Part shown: positions 47,947 through 58,700 of the stretch, piece by piece
Position numbering within the stretch: position 1 is the first letter of the stretch
How the letters are laid out: every line of letters starts with the position of its first letter
Assembly: GCF_000817785.2 (NCBI RefSeq)
Contig: NZ_JTCM02000010.1
Coordinates: forward strand, 1 to 64,000
Reading direction: 5' to 3'
Length of the DNA: 64,000 bases
From: Hassallia byssoidea VB512170
Lineage (GTDB): Bacteria; Cyanobacteriota; Cyanobacteriia; Cyanobacteriales; Nostocaceae
Notes under the pieces: model-generated
What the model saw: the letters and a program-made list of their open reading frames with translations, nothing else
What the model was told of the DNA's origin: nothing
Databases searched by the model: none
Made by a program: the position numbers and the translations under genes

Positions 47947-50127
47947 TTATAAGTTTACAAGTTCGGCGACAATTTTCACTAACTCATCTGGTTCAATTGG
48001 TTTTGCGAGATGCTTTTGAAAGCCGGCTTCGAGTGCTTGCATTTTATCTTCAATTCTGGTGTATGCGGTGAGAGCGATCGCCGGAATTTTTCTTTCATTT
48101 TTTTGCTCTAAATCTCGCACTTGACTAATTAACTGATAACCATCTTCTCCCGGCATTCCAATATCACTCACCAGGACATGAAAATGATTTTGTTTTAAGC
48201 ATTCTATCGCTTCACTTACCGATCCTACAGCCGTAACTTTGGCTTTAGATTCTTCCAATACAATTTTCAGAAAGTCACGACTGTCGATATTGTCTTCTAC
48301 AACTAAGATTTGAACATTATCCAGGGAAGGTAAATTTTCTGGGTCATTTGCATTATTTTCTACCGCAGATTCCGGCTTTAATTGATTTGCTTTTGGTAGC
48401 GGTAAATAAACTGTAAAGGTTGCACCTTTACCCTCGCCTTCGCTGTGAGCATAAATTTTGCCATTATGCAATTCTACTAGGTGACGAGCAATTGTCAATC
48501 CTAACCCCAGCCCGCCATAAGAGCGGGTAGAAGAACTATCTGCTTGTCGAAAGCGGTCAAAGACGTAAGGAACAAAGTCACGATTAATGCCAATTCCTGT
48601 GTCGGTGACTGTGATTTTAGCGTAAGTGGGGGAGGGGGGAAGGGGGGGATGGGGAGAGGGGGGAGACAAGGGAGACAAGGGAGATGGGGGAGACAAGGGA
48701 GAAAATTCACCTCCAAGTCCTCCTTGTCCCCCAAGTCCTCCTTGTCCCCCAAGTCCTCCTTGTCCTCCTTGTCCCCTACTCCCCACTCCCCACTCCCCAT
48801 TCCCCATTCCCATCGACAAGCTTATTTCAACTCGTCCGGCTTTGGAGGTAAACTTAATTGCATTCGAGAGCAAGTTTCCAATAACTTGCCGCAGACGTTG
48901 TTGGTCGCCACAAATTATTTCTACTTGCTCCTCGAATATACTTTCTAGTTGAATGGCTTTCGCGTCGGCTTGCGGGCGTACAGTTTCCAGTAGTGTTTCA
49001 ATTAAACTAACTAGATTTACTGGTTCTATTTGCAACTGCAACTTTCCCCGAATAATTTTTGAGACATCGAGGATATCTTCAATCAGTTGTGCTTGAGATT
49101 GGGCATTGCGTTCAATTGTTTCTAGGGCACGATTTATGGTTTTAGGATCGAATTGTCTGGTAAGCAACTGTTTCGACCAACCGAGTATTGAGGTGAGGGG
49201 GGTACGAAGTTCGTGAGAAACGATCGCTAAAAACTCATCTTTCATCCGGTTGGCAGCTTCGGCTTCTTGCCTTGCTGCTTGTTCGCGAATCATTTGTTCG
49301 CGCACTATTTCCGCCTGCTTGCGTTCTGTGATATCGGAAATTGTGCCAACGTATCCCAATAATTGACGATTATCGGAAAACATCACCGATGTGCGGACAT
49401 GAACCCAGCACAAAGCATTATCTGTCCGGCAAATACGAAATTCATCTGAGTATGTCTGTCCGCAACGAATAGAATGCGACCAATCAGCAAGCACGCGATC
49501 GCGATCTTCTGCATAAATGCATTTTGCCCAACCTTCTTCCCAACTTTCATCAGTTTGGAAGTTATAAAATGCTTGACAATTAGGATTTGTATAAGTAAAT
49601 TTACCTTCTGTATCTGTTAAAAAAATGGCAATTGGAGAGCAAGCACTCAAGGCGCGAAATTTCTCTTCACTTTCTCTCAGTTCAGAGTTCATGCTCTTGA
49701 GTTCGGTTGCTTGTCGCTTCACTTCGAGTGTTTTTTTGAACAGTTCCACAAACACGGTTACTTTTGATTTTAAGATAACCGAGTCAATTGGCTTCGATAG
49801 ATAGTCTACTGCGCCTAAGGTATAGCCTTTAAACAGCATGGTATCGTTAACACCAAAGGCTGTGAGAAAAATTATCGGCGTGTTGCGCGATCGCTCTCTT
49901 TGCCGAATTAAGGTTGCTGTCTCAAACCCATCCATTCCCGGCATTTGCACATCTAGTAATATCACGGCAAAGTCTTGATGCAATAAGCACCTTAGAGCTT
50001 CCGCACCAGAATAAGCTTTGACTAAATTTTGACCCAGCCCTTCTAAAATTGCTTCCAAAGCAATCAAATTTTCGGGATGATCGTCTATTAAGAGGATGTT
50101 TACTTTTGGTGCAGATTGCATAATCAA
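47947..50127 (-). CDS. Hybrid histidine kinase REC-PAS-HisKA-HATPase-REC
   Basis: A 726-residue soluble hybrid kinase. N-terminal receiver (Asp59 in LLDVQMPGMDG), PAS about 150-270 (FLTDTEGKFTYTNPNC), HisKA with His305 in [11 protein letters not shown], HATPase (NLLSNAIKF, DTGIGI, GGLGLGL), and a C-terminal receiver (LVSDIGMPGEDG). Residues about 440-501 are an in-frame repeat insertion between the N and G1 boxes of the ATPase. It is the last gene of the CheR-CheB gene row, starting 52 bases after cheB. Input is probably a signal through the first receiver plus PAS. Confidence 0.94.
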   Translation of the reverse strand: MIMQSAPKVNILLIDDHPENLIALEAILEGLGQNLVKAYSGAEALRCLLHQDFAVILLDVQMPGMDGFETATLIRQRERSRNTPIIFLTAFGVNDTMLFKGYTLGAVDYLSKPIDSVILKSKVTVFVELFKKTLEVKRQATELKSMNSELRESEEKFRALSACSPIAIFLTDTEGKFTYTNPNCQAFYNFQTDESWEEGWAKCIYAEDRDRVLADWSHSIRCGQTYSDEFRICRTDNALCWVHVRTSVMFSDNRQLLGYVGTISDITERKQAEIVREQMIREQAARQEAEAANRMKDEFLAIVSHELRTPLTSILGWSKQLLTRQFDPKTINRALETIERNAQSQAQLIEDILDVSKIIRGKLQLQIEPVNLVSLIETLLETVRPQADAKAIQLESIFEEQVEIICGDQQRLRQVIGNLLSNAIKFTSKAGRVEISLSMGMGNGEWGVGSRGQGGQGGLGGQGGLGGQGGLGGEFSPLSPPSPLSPLSPPSPHPPLPPSPTYAKITVTDTGIGINRDFVPYVFDRFRQADSSSTRSYGGLGLGLTIARHLVELHNGKIYAHSEGEGKGATFTVYLPLPKANQLKPESAVENNANDPENLPSLDNVQILVVEDNIDSRDFLKIVLEESKAKVTAVGSVSEAIECLKQNHFHVLVSDIGMPGEDGYQLISQVRDLEQKNERKIPAIALTAYTRIEDKMQALEAGFQKHLAKPIEPDELVKIVAELVNL
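48620..48812. repeat. In-frame STRR tract inside the HATPase domain of a hybrid kinase
   Basis: GGGGGAG/GGGGGAT and GGGAGACAA units, then TTGTCCCCCAAGTCC units, then CCCCACT units. Coding-strand peptides are GQGGLGG and SPPSPLSPLS. The frame is intact. Confidence 0.9.
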
Positions 50128-50179
50128 TTAAAATTATAAATTCCAAATTTATTATTTAAGATGCTAAACCAACCTTTTT

Positions 50180-50767
50180 TTATCCGGAACTAGAGGTGAA
50201 AAAAGAGGAAGAACAAAGCTTAACCAAGAAAGGAGCGATTTCTGGTAAAGGCAAAATTGTTGCTGAAACCACTGCTGCAATTGCCGCATCTGGCATTATA
50301 CGACTAACAGCTGTGGTCGGTTCTTGAACAATTGCTATTCCACCATATGACTTGACTTTTGCCAATCCTTGTGACCCATCTTGACTTGAGCCTGTGAGAA
50401 TCACGCCAATTGCTCGCTCTCCATAAGCATCAGCGGTGGATTCAAATAGCACATCAATCGAGGGACGCGCATAAGCAACGGGTGCTTCGGTTGAAAGAGC
50501 AAAGTGACCGGGTTCTACTAATAAATGATAATCTGCTGGTGCGAGGTAAACTTGTCCGGGAGCGATCGCTTGTTTGTCTGTCACTTCCACTACTGGTAAT
50601 AAACTAGACCTTTGCAAGCAGCTTACTAATTCACCTTCCGAGTCTTTGTGACGATGTTGAGCCACAGCGATGGCGATCGCCAAGTTTTTCGGTAAGCTTC
50701 CCAAAATCGTTTCCATTGCCTGTAATCCCCCCCAAGATGCACCAATTACAGTAATAGCATTCATCAT
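50180..50767 (-). CDS. cheB: CheB-type protein-glutamate methylesterase without receiver domain
   Basis: A 195-residue catalytic domain only. The Ser is in VIGASWGGLQA, the His in VAQHRHKD, and the Asp in TGSSQDGSQG (GxxxDG). The usual N-terminal receiver domain and linker are absent, so its activity would not be controlled by its own phosphorylation. The start overlaps the stop of cheR by 4 bases. No methyl-accepting receptor or CheW/CheA is visible in the window. Confidence 0.92.
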   Translation of the reverse strand: MMNAITVIGASWGGLQAMETILGSLPKNLAIAIAVAQHRHKDSEGELVSCLQRSSLLPVVEVTDKQAIAPGQVYLAPADYHLLVEPGHFALSTEAPVAYARPSIDVLFESTADAYGERAIGVILTGSSQDGSQGLAKVKSYGGIAIVQEPTTAVSRIMPDAAIAAVVSATILPLPEIAPFLVKLCSSSFFTSSSG

Positions 50768-51593
50768 TCGATCCTCCGGTAAAGCTTTTCCTGAGCCGCT
50801 AACTCCTCGTAAGACTCTTCGTAAGGTGAACTTATCAGCGTTTCTTGTTTCCCCAATCCCAAAACACCGAACATCTTTAAACTTCCATATAGCAACTTGT
50901 GAACTTGGTCTTGGAGTTCTTTGTTAAAGTAAATTAAAACATTGCGACAGAGAATAACGTTGAATTCATTGAAAGAAGCATCTGTTACCAAATTATGCGG
51001 TGAAAATATGAGATTTTCTTTCAAAAAAGAATGGAAAATAGCACCATCATAGCCAGCCGTATAATATTTGGAAAATGATTCTTTACCACCCGCTCGCAAA
51101 TAAAGTTGGGTATATTCTTGCATCAAATGTAAAGAAAAAATACCAGCTTTGGCTTTGCGTAACACTGCTTCATTCATATCAGTAGCGTAAATGCGGCAAC
51201 GGTGATACAATCCTTCTTCAAATAGCAAAATTGCCATTGAATAAACTTCTTCACCCGTAGAGCATCCAGCGTGCCAAATGCGAATAAAGGGATAGGTACG
51301 CAATAAGGGAACGGCTTTATTTCTAAAAGCAATATAGAAACTTGGATCGCGAAACATCGCGGTGACATTCACCGAAAGACCCAATAAAAAGCGTTCCATA
51401 CAAGCGGGGTCGTGCAAAACTTTTTCTTGAAGTCCAGAGACACTAGTTAGCTTTTCCGCACGAATTGTATTCCAAATTCGACGCTTGAGAGAAGCCATTG
51501 CATAGTTGCGAAAGTCAAAGCCGTAATAGCGATACACTCCCTCTAGTAGTAGCTGAATTTCAATATCTTCGAGTTCGTTAGGGTTTTTGGGGG

Positions 51594-51597
<4 letters not shown>
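50764..51597 (-). CDS. cheR: CheR-type protein-glutamate methyltransferase
   Basis: A 277-residue SAM-dependent methyltransferase. The SAM loop IWHAGCSTGEEVYSMAI, the later ATDMNEAVL and the CRNVLIYFN motif define CheR. I start at ATG 51597 (MSPKNPNELED) because upstream in-frame codons are tandem repeat (CPMPHAR peptides). The ATG itself lies at the edge of the repeat, and there is no Shine-Dalgarno site. It overlaps cheB by ATGA. With CheB it could methylate and demethylate a protein partner; which one is unknown. Confidence 0.92.
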
Positions 51598-51800
<203 letters not shown>

Positions 51801-51801
51801 C

Positions 51802-54800
51802 TTACCGATACAGCCAGACTCTTAATAGTGAGAGCAACTGTTCGGTATCAACGGGTTTAGCGATGTAGTCCGAGGCGCCGGCGTCAATGCATTTTTCGCG
51901 ATCGCCTTTCATGGCTTTTGCAGTTAAAGCGATCATCGGTAAATTTTTAAATTCGTCAATAGCGCGAATGGCACGCATTGTTTCATAACCATCCATTCCT
52001 GGCATCATTACATCCATTAAGACAACATTAATATCAGAATTGTTTTGTAACATGGTAATGCCGTCTCTACCGTTTTCAGCATAAATAATTTCCATTTGAT
52101 AAGGTTCTAACAAACTAGTAAGGGCGAAAATGTTCCGGATGTCATCGTCAACAATTAAAACTTTCTTGCCTGCTAGCACCGGGTCGCTTTGGCGTAGCTG
52201 TTCTAATAATAACTGTTGGTCAATTGGTAAATTTGACTGAAGGCGATGTAAAAACAGCGATGTTTCGTCTAACAATCGTTCTGGGGAACGCGCATCTTTG
52301 ACAATAATAGTGTCAGAAATACGGCGTAGTTCTGTTTCTTCTTGATATGTTAACTCCTTGCCAGTATAAATAATGATGGGTAAATAATTTAGATTTGCTT
52401 GTTGCTTAATTCGCTCGATTAAGTCAAAACCATTCATATCTGGCAATCCCAAATCCAATACTAAGCAATCAAAATGAGTAGTATTAAGTGCTGTTAAGGC
52501 TTCTGTGGCTGTACCAACGCCAGTAATGACCACATCGCCATTACCAATTAATTCAACTATGCTGCGGCGTTGTAATTCATTATCTTCTACCACGAGCAGA
52601 TTTTTGACTTTACGTTCGACAAATGTCTTAATATCTCTCAAAGCGTGAAAAAGTGCTTCACTGGTAATGGGTTTTTGCAAAAAGGCGATCGCTCCTTGTT
52701 GCAGACTTCGTTTTTGCCCTTCTTCAACTGTCATAATGTGAATTGGGATGTGACGCGTGTTGGGGTCATGCTTCAAACGGTCGAGTACAGTCCAACCATC
52801 CATCACGGGTAAATGGATATCTAACATTATCGCCGCAGGCTGAAATTCTCGTGCCATTGCCAAACCGACATCACCACGAGAAGCCACCAAAGCTTTAAAG
52901 TTTTGTTCGCGTGCCAAATCGAGTAATATTCGGGCAAAGTTCAAGTCATCTTCAATAATTAAAAGAGTCCGATCCCCAGAAAGAATATTTTGGCGATCGT
53001 CTTCAATTGCCGAAGGAGTGAAAGTGGGGAGAGTGGGAGAGGGGGATGGGGGGAGTGGGGGAGAGGGAGAGGGGGAGAGGGGGAGAGGGGGGGATGGGGG
53101 GACGACTTGGGGAGTATTATTCAAAAATTCTCCTTGTCTCCTTGTCTCCTTGTCTCCTTGTCTCCTTGTCTCCCTGTCCCCTTGTCCCCCTAATCCCTCT
53201 TGTCCCCTCACCGATGCAGAGTATGTCTGGGGTAAATAGAGAGTGAAGGTGCTGCCTTGATTAAGTTGACTGACTAAGCGAATTTCACCACCTAACAACT
53301 CGGCAATTTGTCGGCTAATAGATAAGCCTAAACCTGTACCGCCGTATTTGCGGCTAGTTGTGCCATCTGCTTGTTGAAAGGCTTCAAAAATCACCTGCTG
53401 TTTTTCTGGGGAAATGCCAATACCAGTATCGCTGACTGCAAAGGCTATTACAGATTCAGCACTATTTAGGCTTTGTTGGTCGCGACTCCAGCCTTCGGTT
53501 ACAACTGACACCTGTAAACTTACCTGACCAAGTTCTGTAAATTTAAAAGCATTTGCCAACAAGTTATTTAGCAACTGTTGAAGACGTTTTGGATCTGTGT
53601 AGATAGCAGGGGGTAGTTGTTCATCAAAGTGAACGCGAAAATCTAGTTTTTTATCTTCAGCAATCGAACGGAAAGTCCATTCTACATATCTTTGTAATTC
53701 GCTGAAAAAAGTTTCTTTGACTTCTATTTCCATTGTTCCCGACTCTATTTTTGCTAAGTCGAGAATTTCATTAATTAGTGATAGCAAATCGTTCCCGGCA
53801 GAGTAGATAGTTTGGCTATATTCTACCTGCCTTTGTGTCAAATTTCCTTCATTATTATTAGATAAGACTTGCGCTAATATCAGTAAACTATTTAATGGAG
53901 TTCTTAACTCATGGGACATGTTCGCCAAAAATTGCGACTTGTATTTAGAAGTCGTGGCTAATTGTGTGGCTTTTTCTTCTAAATTTAGGCGTGCTTGCTC
54001 TACTTCGCGATTTTTGTATTCTACTTCCTGCTTTTGTTGAGCTAATAACTCAGTTTTTTCTTCTAATTCTTCGTTGAGTTGTTGTAACTCTTCGTAGCTT
54101 TGTTGTAAATCTTGCTGTTGCTGTCGCAATAATTTATCGGATTTTTGTAATGTTTCGGTTTGTTCCTCTAACTGTTGGTTAGTTTGTACAAGTTCTTCTT
54201 GCTGGCTTCTTAACTCTTCGGTAAGCGATCGCGACTGCTCAAGTAATTCTTCGCTGCGTTGATATGCAACAATATTATCAAGGACGATACCAATACTTTC
54301 GCTGAGTTCGTCAATAAAAGTCAGATGAATATCACTAAAGCGCTGAAATGAAGCTAATTCAATTACAGCTAATACTCGCTCTTCATACACCGCAGGTAAA
54401 ACAATAATATTCATCGGGGTTGCTTCCCCCAGCCCAGAATTGATTTTAATGTAGTCGGAAGGTACTTCTGTCAGCAAAATTCGCTCTTTTTCTAAAGCGC
54501 ATTGTCCTACCAAACCTTCACCCAATTGAAAGCGGTTTGCTAAATGCTTGCGTTCTCGATAAGCGTAAGTCCCCAAAAGTGTTAAACTAGGCTCCTCGTC
54601 TTGTGTTGTCATGAAGTAAAATACACCATGATGAGCCGAGACTAAAGGAGCGAGTTCTTTGAGGATAAGTTGAGAAACAGCCTTTAAGTTTCTTTGTCCT
54701 TGCAAAATGCGGCTGAATTTGGCTAAGTTAGTTTTTAACCAGTCTTGCTCTGCTGTTTTCTGAGTTGTTAAGCGCAAGTTGGCAATCATTTTGTTAAATG

Positions 54801-55542
54801 TCTGTGCCAACATGCCTATTTCGTCGCGACGATTGTCAGCAGGTACACTCGTGTCTAAGTCTCCCGCAGCAATTTTATCTGCAACCTGAGAGACTTCCTC
54901 AAGCGGTCGAGAAATGTTGCGATTGAGAAAAAAGGCGATTAATGTTAGAAGAACTAAATAAAGCGGGATACCAAAGGCAATACTGTAAGTCATTTGCCTT
55001 GTCGCTGCATCAGATGCTGCTGAACGCTGTTTTAACAACCTCAGTTCCTCAGTTTCGAGATCCGAAACCTCACGGCGAATATCATCCATGATGATCTTGC
55101 CTTGGTCAATGACAATTGCTTGAGAAACACCTGCTGCGCCTTTAGTCCGGCGAATCTCAATAACCTGCTTCAGTCTGGCGATTCTTTTCTGTGTAAGAAA
55201 TTCTACACTATCAAGCCGTCGCTGTTGGCTGGGATTATCTACGGTCAACCTCCGTAGTTCTATAATTTTTTTATCAATTACGGGAATCGCTGCATTATAC
55301 GGTTGCAAGTAATCTTCCGACCCAGTAATTAAATAACCCCGCTGTCCAGTTTCCGCATCTTTAAGCGTAGAAAGAAAATTTTCCAGGTTTGTGAGTACTT
55401 GGTAGGTATGAGTTTGCCAGCGGCTAGTCTTTATCGTTTCTGTGGCAGTTCGGTAAATAAGTAGACCAATGACTGTAAAAGATACCAGACTTACTGCGAA
55501 ACTTGCTCCTATTTTGGTACTAATTTTGAACTTTTTTAACAT
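51802..55542 (-). CDS. CHASE3-HAMP-GAF hybrid histidine kinase with three receivers
   Basis: 1246 residues. Two membrane helices (about 9-31 and 187-206) flank a CHASE3 sensor (LSTLKDAETGQRGYLITG), then HAMP, GAF ([15 protein letters not shown]), a long coiled coil (about 440-525), HisKA with His544 in [10 protein letters not shown], HATPase (DTGIGI, GTGLGLS) and three receivers. Residues about 780-841 are an in-frame STRR linker ([18 protein letters not shown]) between ATPase and first receiver. I start at ATG 55542 (MLKKFKIS); upstream in-frame codons are repeat. From GAF onward it is paralogous to the next gene. Confidence 0.94.
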   Translation of the reverse strand: MLKKFKISTKIGASFAVSLVSFTVIGLLIYRTATETIKTSRWQTHTYQVLTNLENFLSTLKDAETGQRGYLITGSEDYLQPYNAAIPVIDKKIIELRRLTVDNPSQQRRLDSVEFLTQKRIARLKQVIEIRRTKGAAGVSQAIVIDQGKIIMDDIRREVSDLETEELRLLKQRSAASDAATRQMTYSIAFGIPLYLVLLTLIAFFLNRNISRPLEEVSQVADKIAAGDLDTSVPADNRRDEIGMLAQTFNKMIANLRLTTQKTAEQDWLKTNLAKFSRILQGQRNLKAVSQLILKELAPLVSAHHGVFYFMTTQDEEPSLTLLGTYAYRERKHLANRFQLGEGLVGQCALEKERILLTEVPSDYIKINSGLGEATPMNIIVLPAVYEERVLAVIELASFQRFSDIHLTFIDELSESIGIVLDNIVAYQRSEELLEQSRSLTEELRSQQEELVQTNQQLEEQTETLQKSDKLLRQQQQDLQQSYEELQQLNEELEEKTELLAQQKQEVEYKNREVEQARLNLEEKATQLATTSKYKSQFLANMSHELRTPLNSLLILAQVLSNNNEGNLTQRQVEYSQTIYSAGNDLLSLINEILDLAKIESGTMEIEVKETFFSELQRYVEWTFRSIAEDKKLDFRVHFDEQLPPAIYTDPKRLQQLLNNLLANAFKFTELGQVSLQVSVVTEGWSRDQQSLNSAESVIAFAVSDTGIGISPEKQQVIFEAFQQADGTTSRKYGGTGLGLSISRQIAELLGGEIRLVSQLNQGSTFTLYLPQTYSASVRGQEGLGGQGDRETRRQGDKETRRQGEFLNNTPQVVPPSPPLPLSPSPSPPLPPSPSPTLPTFTPSAIEDDRQNILSGDRTLLIIEDDLNFARILLDLAREQNFKALVASRGDVGLAMAREFQPAAIMLDIHLPVMDGWTVLDRLKHDPNTRHIPIHIMTVEEGQKRSLQQGAIAFLQKPITSEALFHALRDIKTFVERKVKNLLVVEDNELQRRSIVELIGNGDVVITGVGTATEALTALNTTHFDCLVLDLGLPDMNGFDLIERIKQQANLNYLPIIIYTGKELTYQEETELRRISDTIIVKDARSPERLLDETSLFLHRLQSNLPIDQQLLLEQLRQSDPVLAGKKVLIVDDDIRNIFALTSLLEPYQMEIIYAENGRDGITMLQNNSDINVVLMDVMMPGMDGYETMRAIRAIDEFKNLPMIALTAKAMKGDREKCIDAGASDYIAKPVDTEQLLSLLRVWLYR
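53020..53205. repeat. In-frame STRR tract, ATPase-receiver linker of the CHASE3 kinase
   Basis: GGGGGAGA/GGGAGAGT units, an AT core near 53112-53128, then TTGTCTCC octamers. The stop-free frame is kept. Confidence 0.9.
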
Positions 55543-55552
55543 TATCTGGTAT

Positions 55553-55765
55553 CTGAATGGGGAATGGGTAATGGGGAGTGGGGAGTGGGGAGTGGGGAGT
55601 GGGGAATGAGGGACAAGGGGGACAAGGGGAGCCAGCGCGTTGCGGAGGTCACGAACGTTGTAGCGACTGGCACAGGACAAGGCGACAACTAACCACTAAC
55701 CACTAACAACTAACTTCTAACTCCGCGCCTCCTAACAACTAACCACTAACCACTAACAACTAACT
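55553..55765. repeat. STRR tracts and a 48-bp dispersed element between kinase genes
   Basis: GGGGAGT copies, then a GCGTTGCGGAGGTCACGAAC-type element (55628-55676), then AACTAACCACTAACC units up to 3 bases before the next gene's stop codon. Confidence 0.85.
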
Positions 55766-55767
55766 CT

Positions 55768-58700
55768 TTACCGATACAACCAAACTCTTAGTAGTGAGAG
55801 CAACTGTTCGGTATCAACGGGTTTGGTGATGTAGTCCGATGCGCCGGCGTCAATGCATTTTTCACGATCGCCTTTCATTGCTTTTGCAGTTAGGGCAATC
55901 ATTGGTAAATTTTTAAATTCATTTAATTGCCGAATCGCTTGCATTGTTTCGTAACCGTCCATTCCTGGCATCATCACATCCATCAATACAATGTTAATGT
56001 CGGGGTGATTTTCCAGCATGGTGATACCGTCTCTGCCATTTTCGGCGTAAAGAATTTCCATTTGGTAACGTTCCAGCAAACTGGTCAGGGCAAAAATATT
56101 CCGCACGTCATCATCGACTATCAGGACTTTTTTACCTGTCAGGACTGGATCTTGATGCCGTACTTGTTCTAACATCATTTGTTGATTTAAGGGCAGATTC
56201 GCTTGCACGCGATGCAAAAATAAAGCGGTTTCGTCTAAAAGGCGTTCGGGCGATCGCACGTCTTTGACGATGATAGTATTAGAAATTCGTTGCAGTTCAG
56301 TTTCTTCGTGGGGTGTCAAATCTTTGCCGGTGTAGATAACGATCGGCAAATGATTTAAACTTGGTTCTTCTTTAATCTGCTCGATCAACTCAATTCCGCT
56401 CATATCAGGCAATCCCAAATCCAGCACTACGCAGTCAAAGTGACCGGATTTTAGTGCTGCCAGTGCTGCTGCACCTGTACTTACACCTGTGCTAGCCACA
56501 TCACTATTGCCAATCAGTTCGGCGATGCTATTGCGTTGGATGTCGTCATCTTCGATAATTAGCAAGTTTTTAACCGGACGTTCGACAAATTGCTTAATAT
56601 CGCTTAAGGCTTTGAAGAGTGCTTCACTGCTAACGGGTTTTTGCAAAAAGGCGATCGCTCCTTGTTGCAAACTTCGAGATTGTCCTTCATCAGATGTCAT
56701 GATGTGGACGGGAATATGTCGAGTACCTGGATCGTGTTTCAAGCGATCGAGTATTGTCCAGCCATCCATCCCTGGCAGGTGAATATCCAGCATAATCGCC
56801 GCCGGCTGTAGCTCTTGCGCCATTGCCAAACCCACATCACCACGGGATGCGATTACTCCTTTAAAGCCCTGTTCCCGCGCCATATCCAGCATAATCCGGG
56901 CGAAATTTAGGTCATCTTCAATAATCAAAAGAGTGCGATCGCCACTTTCGATATTTTGGCGATCGTCTGCGATAGCTTGTTCGCTGAATGTGGGGAGTGG
57001 GGGGGAGGGGGGGAGAGAGGGAGATGAGGCAGAAAGGGGAGATGAGGGAGATGAGGGAGAGGGGTTCCCAGCGCGTTGCGGAGGTTCCCTCCGTTGTAGC
57101 GACTGGCGTGGAGACAAGGGAGATAAAGAGACAAACTCCCCCTGCCCCCTGCCTCCAAGAAGTCCCCCCTGTCCCCTTCCCTGCTCCCCCTGTATCCTTG
57201 TCACTTCTACTGACGGATAATAAGTTTGCGGTAAATAAAGAATGAAGGTGCTACCATTACCGAGTTCGCTGACTAAGCGAATTTCCCCACCGAGTAAGCG
57301 AGCGATTTCTCGGCTGATTGACAAGCCTAAACCTGTGCCGCCATACTTGCGATTAGTTTTACCATCTGCTTGCTGAAAGGCTTCAAAAATGACTTGCTGT
57401 TTATCGGATGCGATACCGATACCTGTGTCGGAAACTGCAAAGGCGATCGCTCTTCCAGCGCGGTTAAGCATTTCGGCATCGGCGCTCCAACCGTGGCTGG
57501 CTACTGATACACTTAAACTTACGTGACCTTGTTCAGTAAATTTGAAAGCGTTTGACAGCAAGTTTTTCAGAACTTGTTGCAGTCGCTTGGTGTCTGTGTA
57601 GATAGCGCGGGGTAGGCGATCGTCAAAGTTAAGGCGAAAATCTAAGTTTTTATCTTGGGCAATTGAACGAAAAGTGCCTTCTACATGATTTTGCAAGTCG
57701 GTAAATAAAGTTTCCTCGATTTCCACCGACATTGTACCAGACTCGATTTTTGCTAAATCAAGAATGTCATTAATTAATCCCAGCAAATCGTTACCAGCAG
57801 AGTAAATCGTGTAGCTGTATTCGACTTGCTTTTGGGTCAAGTTGCGTTCGGTATTGTCTGCCAGCAGTCGGGCGAGAATAAGTAAACTGTTTAAAGGTGT
57901 CCGCAATTCGTGGGACATATTCGCCAAAAACTGCGACTTATATTTAGATGTCATTGACAGTTGTTCGGCTTTTTCTTCTATCGCTTGACGCGCTTGTTCG
58001 ATTTCGCGATTTTTCCGTTCTACTTCTCGGTTTTGCATTGCCAAAAGTTCGGCTTTTTCTTCTAACTCTTCGTTAGTTTGCTGCAATTGTTCTTGCTGAC
58101 GTTTTAGCAAGTCTTCGGAAGCTTTGAGAGATTGTGCTTGTTGTTCAAGTCGTTTGTTGGTGTCGGTAAGTTCTTTTTGCTGACTTTGCAGTTCTTCTGT
58201 GAGAGATTGCGACTGTTTGAGTAATTCTTCCGTCCGCATACTGGCAGCGATGGTGTTCAGCACGATCGCGATACTTTCTGTCAGTTGATCTAAGAAAGTC
58301 AGGTGAATTTCACTAAAGCGGTGCATTGATGCAAGTTCGATGACGGCGGTAACTTGTCCTTCAAATAATACAGGCAAGACAACCACATTCATCGGCGAAG
58401 CTTCGCCTAAACCGGAAGCAATTGTAATATATTCCTGCGGCACATGAGTTAAGAGAATTCGCTCTTTTTCTAAAGCGCATTGTCCTACCAAACCTTCGCC
58501 CAAGTGAAAACGATTTGATAAGTTTTTCCGTTCGCGGTAAGCGTAGCTGCTGAGGAGTTTCAAGAAGGAGGGGTGATTTTCGCTACTCTCCATCATGAAG
58601 AAGACACCGTGTTGAGCCGCCACCAAGGGCGCCAATTCTGACAAAATCAATTTGGTGACTGTTTCTAAATCCCGTTGTCCTTGCAAGATGCGGGTAAATC

